Source: Gammaproteobacteria bacterium (GTDB taxonomy: Bacteria > Pseudomonadota > Gammaproteobacteria > UBA9214). Taken from it: 5,025 nucleotides of DNA. The notes beneath the pieces were generated by a model. That model saw only the letters and a program-made list of their open reading frames with translations, was not told where the DNA came from and searched no databases. Position numbers and translations under genes: made by a program. The stretch's first letter is position 1. Every line of letters starts with the position of its first letter. Positions 1 to 5,025 of the stretch are shown one piece after another. The stretch covers positions 1 to 5,025 of the forward strand of contig DMKK01000087.1 of the NCBI GenBank assembly GCA_003454335.1, read 5' to 3'.

Positions 1-975
1 GCGCAGTATATCCGTGTCATGTTTGACGAAATTACCCGCATCCTGAACCACCTGTTATGGCTGGGCGCGCACGGCCTGGATATTGGTGCCATGACGGTGT
101 TCCTGTATGCCTTCCGTGAACGTGAAGACCTGATGGATCTCTACGAGGCTGTCTCCGGTACGCGCATGCACGCGACCTATTACCGGCCGGGTGGCGTCTA
201 CCGCGACCTGCCGGACCGCATGCCGCAGTATGAAGCGTCCAAGTGGCACAGCCAGAAAGAAGTGGACCGCAAGAATGAAAATCGCCAGGGTTCCATGCTG
301 GACTTTATCGAGGCCTTTACCGAGCGCTTCCCGGGGTGTGTCGATGAATACGAAACCCTGCTGACGGATAATCGCATCTGGAAACAGCGTACTGTTGGTA
401 TCGGCGTGGTGTCACCGGAACGTGCCATGCAACTGGGCTTTACCGGTGCCATGTTGCGGGGTTCCGGTGTCGAGTGGGATCTGCGCAAGAAACAACCCTA
501 TGAAGTCTATGACCGGATGAAGTTTGATATCCCGGTTGGCGTGACCGGCGACTGTTATGACCGTTACCTGGTACGCATCGAGGAATTGCGCCAGTCCAAC
601 AGCATTATCAAGCAGTGTGTTGACTGGCTGCGCAACAATCCCGGTCCGGTAATGCTGGATGATGCCAAGTTGACGCCACCGCGGCGTGAAGAGATGAAGT
701 CTGACATGGAAGCCCTGATTCACCATTTCAAATTATTTACTGAAGGCTTTTGTGTACCGGCGGGCGAGGCCTATGCGGCGATCGAACATCCCAAGGGAGA
801 ATTCGGCGTCTACCTGGTGTCCGATGGTGCCAACAAGCCGTACCGGCTGAAGGTGCGCGCACCGGGTTTTGCACACCTGTCTGCCATGGACGAAATGGCG
901 CGCGGCCACATGCTGGCCGACGTGGTCGCCATTATCGGGACACAGGATATTGTGTTCGGGGAGATCGATCGCTGA
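1..975 (+). CDS. nuoD: NADH-quinone oxidoreductase subunit D (NuoD), 3' part, N-terminus outside window
   Basis: NuoD is the 49-kDa-type subunit of complex I. With NuoB it forms the quinone-reduction site in the cytoplasmic arm near the membrane. The reading frame is open from base 1 to the TGA at 973-975, giving 324 codons. Stand-alone NuoD proteins are about 410-420 residues, so roughly 90 N-terminal residues lie upstream. The quinone-site His and Tyr known from Thermus Nqo4 fall in that missing part. The first visible ATG (19) is internal, because conserved family sequence (QYIRVMF) precedes it. Recognisable blocks are the helix with NHLLWLGAHGLDIGA (codons about 17-31), GSGVEWDLRK (about 155-164), DCYDRYLVRIEELRQSN (about 184-200), MEALIHHFKLFTEGF (236-250), VSDGANKPYR (about 273-282) and the C-terminal GEIDR. 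The protein is related to NiFe-hydrogenase large subunits but ends in Arg and lacks their C-terminal metal-binding Cys motif. Whether it is fused to NuoC, as in E. coli, cannot be seen. Its stop shares one base with the nuoE start. Confidence 0.98.
   Translation, partial: AQYIRVMFDEITRILNHLLWLGAHGLDIGAMTVFLYAFREREDLMDLYEAVSGTRMHATYYRPGGVYRDLPDRMPQYEASKWHSQKEVDRKNENRQGSMLDFIEAFTERFPGCVDEYETLLTDNRIWKQRTVGIGVVSPERAMQLGFTGAMLRGSGVEWDLRKKQPYEVYDRMKFDIPVGVTGDCYDRYLVRIEELRQSNSIIKQCVDWLRNNPGPVMLDDAKLTPPRREEMKSDMEALIHHFKLFTEGFCVPAGEAYAAIEHPKGEFGVYLVSDGANKPYRLKVRAPGFAHLSAMDEMARGHMLADVVAIIGTQDIVFGEIDR
958..963 (+). promoter_or_regulatory. Probable ribosome binding site of nuoE
   Basis: The purine run GGGGAG lies inside the last codons of nuoD, 11 bases before the ATG at 975. 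It supports that ATG as the nuoE start. The spacing is a little long, and because the start codon overlaps the nuoD stop (TGATG), ribosomes finishing nuoD could also re-initiate here. Confidence 0.6.
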
Positions 976-1478
976 TGAGTACGGCTGCACGCAAATCAGA
1001 CCTGTTGAGCGCGGAATCACGCGCCCACATCGATACCTGGCTGGAAAAATTTCCGGCTGAGCAGCAGCAGTCTGCCGTGTTAGCGGCATTGCAGGCAGCA
1101 CAGGAACAAAATGGTGGCTGGGTGTCGCGCGAGTTGATGGATGCCGTTGCGGATTATCTTGGCATGTTGAGTGTACAGGTTTACGAGGTCGCTACCTTTT
1201 ATTCCATGATCGAGCTGGAGCCGGTCGGCCGCAACATGGTTGCCTTGTGTACCAACCTGTCCTGCATGTTGTGCGGTGCGGAAACGATCGTGGAACACGT
1301 CGAAAAGAAACTGGGTATCAAGCTGGGCGAAACCACTGCGGATGGTCGTATTACGCTCAAGCTGGAAGAAGAATGTCTGGCTGCCTGCAGCGGTGGGCCG
1401 ATGATGACTGTAAACGGACACTATGAAGAGAATCTCACGCCTGCAAGGGTTGATGCGATTCTGGATGGTCTGGAGTAG
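975..1478 (+). CDS. nuoE: NADH-quinone oxidoreductase subunit E (NuoE), 24-kDa [2Fe-2S] subunit
   Basis: NuoE is a cytoplasmic subunit of the NADH-oxidising module of complex I. It packs against NuoF and carries the [2Fe-2S] cluster N1a near FMN. The product is 167 residues, normal for the family (about 155-180). It has a thioredoxin-like fold with an N-terminal helical part that includes the typical VYEVATFYSMI (about 69-79). The four cluster ligands are visible as C92-x4-C97 (CTNLSC) and C134-x3-C138 (ECLAAC). C100, just after the first pair, is an additional Cys. The frame is open further upstream to an ATG at 750, but that segment is nuoD out of frame. The ATG at 975 overlaps the nuoD stop by one base, has a purine-rich site upstream and gives the expected N-terminus. 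The stop TAG is 3 bases before nuoF. Cotranscription with nuoD, nuoF and nuoG is inferred from this packing. Confidence 0.98.
   Translation: MSTAARKSDLLSAESRAHIDTWLEKFPAEQQQSAVLAALQAAQEQNGGWVSRELMDAVADYLGMLSVQVYEVATFYSMIELEPVGRNMVALCTNLSCMLCGAETIVEHVEKKLGIKLGETTADGRITLKLEEECLAACSGGPMMTVNGHYEENLTPARVDAILDGLE
1472..1475 (+). promoter_or_regulatory. Probable ribosome binding site of nuoF
   Basis: GGAG sits in the last codons of nuoE and overlaps its penultimate sense codons, 6 bases before the nuoF ATG at 1482. Spacing and sequence are ordinary and support that start. Confidence 0.65.
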
Positions 1479-1481
1479 CGC

Positions 1482-2783
1482 ATGACTGAACAGGTCTGTT
1501 TCGACACATTGCAGTTTGAAGAACCGTGGACGCTTGAGAACTATCTCAAGGTTGGCGGCTACGAGGCGTGGAAAAAGATCCTGCAGGAAAAGACCCCGCC
1601 CGAGGATGTGATTGAAGAAGTCAAGGAGTCGGGGCTGCGTGGTCGTGGTGGCGCCGGTTTCCCGACTGGTCTGAAGTGGAGTTTCATGCCGCGTAATGCG
1701 CCGGTACAAAAATACATTGTGTGCAATTCGGATGAGTCCGAGCCGGGTACCTGCAAGGACCGTGACATTCTGCGTTATAACCCGCATGCGCTGATCGAGG
1801 GCATGGCAATTGCCGCCTATTCCATGGGCGCCACCGTGGGTTACAACTACATGCGCGGCGAGTTCCACCATGAACCGTTTGAACGTTTTGAACATGCCCT
1901 GGAAGAGGCCCGGGAGGCCGGTTTTCTGGGTGACAATATTATTGGTTCCGGTATTGATTTCGAGTGCCATGGACACCTCGGTGCCGGTGCCTATATCTGC
2001 GGTGAAGAAACAGCCCTGCTGGAATCACTGGAAGGTAAAAAGGGGCAGCCGCGTTTCAAGCCGCCGTTCCCGGCCAACTTCGGTCTCTACGGCAAGCCCA
2101 CCACCATCAACAATACCGAAACGCTTGCGTCGGTACCCGCCATCATGCGCAAGGGCGGCAAGTGGTTCATGGAACTGGGCAAGCCCAATAACGGCGGGGT
2201 GAAAATATTTTCCGTTTCCGGTCACGTGAACAATCCGGGTAACTTTGAAGTGCCGATGGGCATCCCGTTTAGCGAGTTGCTGGAAATGGCGGGTGGGGTA
2301 CGTGACGGTCACACGCTGAAGGCCGTGATCCCGGGTGGTTCTTCCATGCCGGTATTGCCAGCCGATGTCATTATGGAAACCGACATGGATTATGACTCCC
2401 TGTCCAAGGCCGGTTCGGCACTGGGTTCCGGTGCCGTAATGGTGATGGATGAAACGACCTGCATGGTGAAGGCCCTGATGCGGGTGTCACGTTTCTATTA
2501 CGCGGAATCCTGCGGACAGTGCACGCCGTGCCGTGAAGGTACCGGCTGGATGTACCGCATTATCAAGCGCATTGAAGAAGGCCAGGGACGCCAGGAAGAT
2601 CTGGATCTGCTGCTCAGTGCGGCGGGTCAGATCGAGGGCAAGACCATCTGTGCATTCGGTGAGGCAGCTGCCTGGCCGGTACAGGGTTTCCTGCGCCATT
2701 TCCGTGAAGAGTTTGAATATCATATCGAACACAAGTGCTGCATGGTCGGCGCCGGTGCCTCCTCAAAAGGGGAGGCGGCATGA
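1482..2783 (+). CDS. nuoF: NADH-quinone oxidoreductase subunit F (NuoF), FMN and NADH binding, 51-kDa subunit
   Basis: NuoF is the electron entry point of complex I in the cytoplasm. It binds NADH, transfers hydride to FMN and passes electrons through [4Fe-4S] cluster N3 to NuoG. The product is 433 residues, within the family's usual 420-450. In order it shows the glycine-rich nucleotide loop SGLRGRGGAGFPTGLKW (50-66), the YIVCNSDESEPGTCKDR block (78-94) of the FMN/NADH pocket, the second signature GAGAYICGEETALLESLEG (167-185), a ubiquitin-like SLBB-type segment in about 240-330 (placed by family architecture) and the N3 motif CGQCTPCREG. The N3 ligands are C344, C347, C350 and the distal C390 in TICAFGEAAAWP. 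All catalytic and cluster residues expected of an active subunit are present. The last residues (ASSKGEAA) form a non-conserved tail whose DNA also contains the nuoG ribosome binding site. The stop TGA overlaps the nuoG start by 4 bases. Confidence 0.99.
   Translation: MTEQVCFDTLQFEEPWTLENYLKVGGYEAWKKILQEKTPPEDVIEEVKESGLRGRGGAGFPTGLKWSFMPRNAPVQKYIVCNSDESEPGTCKDRDILRYNPHALIEGMAIAAYSMGATVGYNYMRGEFHHEPFERFEHALEEAREAGFLGDNIIGSGIDFECHGHLGAGAYICGEETALLESLEGKKGQPRFKPPFPANFGLYGKPTTINNTETLASVPAIMRKGGKWFMELGKPNNGGVKIFSVSGHVNNPGNFEVPMGIPFSELLEMAGGVRDGHTLKAVIPGGSSMPVLPADVIMETDMDYDSLSKAGSALGSGAVMVMDETTCMVKALMRVSRFYYAESCGQCTPCREGTGWMYRIIKRIEEGQGRQEDLDLLLSAAGQIEGKTICAFGEAAAWPVQGFLRHFREEFEYHIEHKCCMVGAGASSKGEAA
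2757..2776 (+). promoter_or_regulatory. Hairpin burying the nuoG Shine-Dalgarno sequence
   Basis: Bases 2757-2764 (GCCTCCTC) pair with 2769-2776 (GGGGAGGC) around an AAAA loop. This gives an 8-bp stem with seven Watson-Crick pairs and one G-U pair. The 3' arm contains GGAGG (2771-2775), the only good Shine-Dalgarno match for nuoG, 4 bases before its ATG at 2780. The whole hairpin lies in the last sense codons of nuoF, so a ribosome finishing nuoF would melt it. The pairing is read directly from the sequence. A role in translational coupling is inferred and could be coincidental. There is no following T-run, and the nuoG start lies immediately downstream, so an intrinsic terminator is unlikely. 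Confidence 0.5.
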
Positions 2784-5025
2784 ATGCACGCCCCGAGATC
2801 CCGGCTGAGGACGCCGTGAATATCGAGATCAATGGCCAGCCGTGCCAGGCACGCAAGGGCGCCATGATTATCGAGGTGACCGACGAGCTGGGCATTACGG
2901 TGCCGCGTTTTTGCTACCACAAGAAACTGTCGATCGCGGCCAGCTGCCGCATGTGCATGGTCGAGGTGGAAAAGGTTCCGAAACCGTTACCGGCCTGTGC
3001 CACGCCGGTCGCCGAGGGGATGAAGATTTTCACGCAGTCGGATATTGCCACCGGTGGCCAGAAGGCCGTCATGGAGTTTCTGCTGATTAATCATCCGCTG
3101 GACTGTCCGATTTGTGATCAGGGCGGCGAGTGTGAATTGCAGGACCAGGCGCTGGGCTATGGCCGTGATGTGTCGCGTTTCTCCGAGAGCAAGCGTGTGG
3201 TTGCAGATGAGAATATCGGCCCGCTGATTGCAACGGACATGACACGCTGTATCCATTGTACGCGTTGCATCCGCATGTTGCGTGAAGTGGCGGGCAAGAT
3301 GGAACTGGGTGCGACGGGCCGTGGCGAGAACATGAAAATCGGCACCTACATCGAGAAGTCACTGGAATCGGAATTGTCCGGTAATGTGATTGATGTATGT
3401 CCGGTTGGTGCACTAACCTCCAAACCCTTCCGTTTCAAGGCACGTGCCTGGGAGTTGCAGCAATCTCCGACGATTGCAGCACATGACTGTGTCGGTTCCA
3501 GTCTGTTCGCACACACCCGGCGTGGTGAAGTGATGCGCGTGGTGCCGCGTGAAAATGAAGATATCAACGAGGTCTGGTTGTCTGACCGGGACCGTTTCAG
3601 TTATGAAGGTTTGTACGGCAAGGACCGGCTGACCGTGCCCATGGTGAAAATCGACGGTCACTGGGAAGCCGTGGACTGGGAGACGGCCCTGCAGGCTGCT
3701 GCTGATGGCATCCGTGCGGTCATCGATGCCCATGGTGCCGATCAAATGGGGGTGCTGGTCTCGCCCAACGCAACCCTCGAAGAGATGGTGCTGACACAGG
3801 CGGTCGCCCGCGGTATTGGCATTAACAATATTGATCACCGCTTGCGCCAGGTGGATTTCAGTGATCAGGATAATGCACCCCTGTGTCCGACACTGGGCCA
3901 GTCACTGGCAGCACTGGAAGCGGTAAATGCCGCTTTGGTCATCGGGGCCAACCCCCGCAAGGACCAGCCCATCATCGGGCATCGCCTGCGCCAGGCCGCC
4001 ATGGCCGGTGCACAGATCATGTTTGTGAACCCGGTGGATTATGAATTCCTGTTTGATGTGCAGGCGCAGGCAGTGGTGCCACCCTCACAAATGACAGCAA
4101 CCCTTGCGGCTATTGCCGCGTGTTTTCCGGGCGCCGGCAGCAAGGCCACGGATGCGGTCAAGGCAGCCATCTCGGCGGCTGCGCCTGACGACACGCATCG
4201 TGCCATGGCGCAGGCATTGAAAGACGCCGACAGGGCGACCGTGTTGCTGGGCAATGTGGCCACTGCACATCCGCAGTTCTCTGTCATCAAGGCACTTGCG
4301 ACGATTATTGCCGCAGCCAGTGGTGCTATCCCTGGCGTGCTGACAGACGGCGCCAACGGCGCCGGTGGCTGGCTGGCCGGTGTGTTACCGCATCGAGGTC
4401 CGGCGGGCACTGCTGTGTCGACGGCAGGGCTGGATGCACAGGCCATGCTGGCGGCGCCTCGCAAGGGCTACCTGTTGTTTGGTATGGAAGCCGCCCATGA
4501 CTGTGCCAATGCGGCGCAGGCAATCAAGGCGCTCGATGCGGCTGAATTTGTTGTCTCGATCACTCCCTTTGTCAGCGATGCCATGAAAGTGCAGGCCGAC
4601 GTATTGCTGCCGATCGGACCGTTTACCGAAACGTCCGGTACCTTTGTGAACACGGAAGGTCGCTGGCAGAGTTTCTCCGGTATTGCGACCCCGAAGGGCG
4701 ACAGCCGTCCGGGCTGGAAAGTGCTGCGGGTGCTGGGTAACCAGTTCGGACTGGATGGTTTTGAACAGCAAGGCAGTGAAGAAATTCGTGATGCCCTGCG
4801 TGAGCAGGTGGGTACGGTGAAACCGGATAACAGCCAGGTGGCCGGTCCGGTTGCCGATGCCGCTGTGGCTGATGGCCTGGAACGCATTGGGGATGTCGCC
4901 ATAAATGCGACTGACGCCCTGGTACGTCGTGCGCCTGCGCTGCAGGCCACGCCGGATGCCGCGGCAGCCGGGTTGCTTCGCCTGAATGCGGCCCAGGCAG
5001 AAAAGTCAGGTGTACAGGACGGCTA
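2780..5025 (+). CDS. nuoG: NADH-quinone oxidoreductase subunit G (NuoG), 75-kDa iron-sulfur subunit, C-terminus cut by window end
   Basis: NuoG is the large iron-sulfur subunit of the complex I NADH module and wires electrons from NuoF towards NuoI. The frame runs from the ATG at 2780 (ATGA overlap with nuoF) to the window end without a stop: 748 full codons plus TA of the next. Ending inside a normal block (AEKSGVQDG) suggests that only some tens of residues are missing. The N-terminal ferredoxin-like domain holds N1b ligands C45, C56, C59 and C73. The His-Cys segment gives N5: H105, C109, C112, C118. C157, C160, C163 and C207 (TRCIHCTRC and VCPVGAL) bind N4. From about residue 220 the protein is a degenerate molybdopterin-oxidoreductase domain, with GANPRKDQP (389-397) and FTETSGTFVNTEGRWQ (615-630). 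In this family that domain is structural and binds no molybdenum. The CxxCxxxC motif of the extra N7 cluster is absent; only C237 remains. Residues about 420-550 are Ala-rich and look less conserved. The ATG at 2784 is out of frame and not used. Confidence 0.98.
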   Translation, partial: MNARPEIPAEDAVNIEINGQPCQARKGAMIIEVTDELGITVPRFCYHKKLSIAASCRMCMVEVEKVPKPLPACATPVAEGMKIFTQSDIATGGQKAVMEFLLINHPLDCPICDQGGECELQDQALGYGRDVSRFSESKRVVADENIGPLIATDMTRCIHCTRCIRMLREVAGKMELGATGRGENMKIGTYIEKSLESELSGNVIDVCPVGALTSKPFRFKARAWELQQSPTIAAHDCVGSSLFAHTRRGEVMRVVPRENEDINEVWLSDRDRFSYEGLYGKDRLTVPMVKIDGHWEAVDWETALQAAADGIRAVIDAHGADQMGVLVSPNATLEEMVLTQAVARGIGINNIDHRLRQVDFSDQDNAPLCPTLGQSLAALEAVNAALVIGANPRKDQPIIGHRLRQAAMAGAQIMFVNPVDYEFLFDVQAQAVVPPSQMTATLAAIAACFPGAGSKATDAVKAAISAAAPDDTHRAMAQALKDADRATVLLGNVATAHPQFSVIKALATIIAAASGAIPGVLTDGANGAGGWLAGVLPHRGPAGTAVSTAGLDAQAMLAAPRKGYLLFGMEAAHDCANAAQAIKALDAAEFVVSITPFVSDAMKVQADVLLPIGPFTETSGTFVNTEGRWQSFSGIATPKGDSRPGWKVLRVLGNQFGLDGFEQQGSEEIRDALREQVGTVKPDNSQVAGPVADAAVADGLERIGDVAINATDALVRRAPALQATPDAAAAGLLRLNAAQAEKSGVQDG

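Noticed and set aside
963..970. Palindrome GATCGATC just before the nuoD stop
   Set aside because: It is short and codes for conserved C-terminal NuoD residues. Nothing else suggests an operator.
750..974. Upstream in-frame extension of nuoE to an ATG at 750
   Set aside because: It would overlap nuoD by over 200 bases, and the added residues do not resemble NuoE. The ATG at 975 gives the normal length.
1453..1483. Possible pairing of ATGCG (1453-1457) with CGCAT (1479-1483) at the nuoF start
   Set aside because: Only 5 bp around a loop of 21 bases, too weak to claim as structure.
1080..1976. A 298-codon open frame on the - strand across nuoE and nuoF
   Set aside because: It lies wholly antisense to two clearly conserved genes, and its translation shows no recognisable motif. 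Long antisense frames are expected from G/C-biased third positions.
1810..2202. A 130-codon + strand open frame inside nuoF in another frame
   Set aside because: It is a shadow of nuoF. The real frame has all NuoF motifs, while this one is a Pro/Ser-rich translation without motifs.
2784..2808. Second ATG just after the nuoF stop as an alternative nuoG start
   Set aside because: It is out of frame with the conserved ferredoxin-like domain. Only the ATG at 2780 leads into NuoG.
4468..4950. A 160-codon - strand open frame opposite nuoG, with further - strand frames at 4039-4464 and 4385-4771
   Set aside because: Overlapping antisense frames in an Ala-rich part of nuoG produce Ser/Ala/Arg-rich translations of the kind expected from reverse-reading GCN codons. 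They show no independent gene signals.
5024..5025. TA at the window end as a possible stop codon of nuoG
   Set aside because: The preceding residues are a block that normally continues, so a Tyr codon is more likely, but the third base is not in the window.

Overview
The window is a continuous stretch of a nuo operon, which encodes the proton-pumping NADH:quinone oxidoreductase (respiratory complex I). All genes are on the + strand, in the order nuoD (3' part) - nuoE - nuoF - nuoG (nearly complete, cut by the window end). There is essentially no intergenic DNA: nuoD/nuoE share 1 base, nuoE/nuoF are separated by 3 bases, and nuoF/nuoG overlap by 4 bases (ATGA). No promoter, terminator, RNA gene, mobile element, CRISPR array or DNA repeat family is visible, and no stretch over 300 bases lacks a gene.

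Organism: the DNA is moderately GC-rich with a clear preference for G/C at third codon positions. Protein wording, for example the NuoD segment around window codons 180-200, the NuoE CTNLSC motif and a NuoG without N7-cluster ligands, looks proteobacterial. It best fits a non-enteric gammaproteobacterium, or possibly a betaproteobacterium. This is an impression from remembered family sequences, not a database result. The NuoG type differs from the roughly 900-residue NuoG of E. coli and Pseudomonas and is closer to the alphaproteobacterial/mitochondrial 75-kDa form.

How the genes work together: NuoE, NuoF and NuoG form the NADH dehydrogenase (N) module. NADH is oxidised at FMN in NuoF. Electrons pass through the NuoF [4Fe-4S] cluster N3 to the chain in NuoG (N1b, N4, N5), with NuoE carrying the side cluster N1a. 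They then go through NuoI and NuoB (outside the window) to the quinone site formed by NuoD and NuoB. All expected cluster ligands in NuoE, NuoF and NuoG are present, so the peripheral arm encoded here looks intact and functional.

No previously undescribed system is visible; this is a conserved housekeeping operon. The one non-coding signal that stands out is a compact 8-bp stem with an AAAA loop at the very end of nuoF. It buries the Shine-Dalgarno sequence of nuoG and may couple nuoG translation to nuoF.
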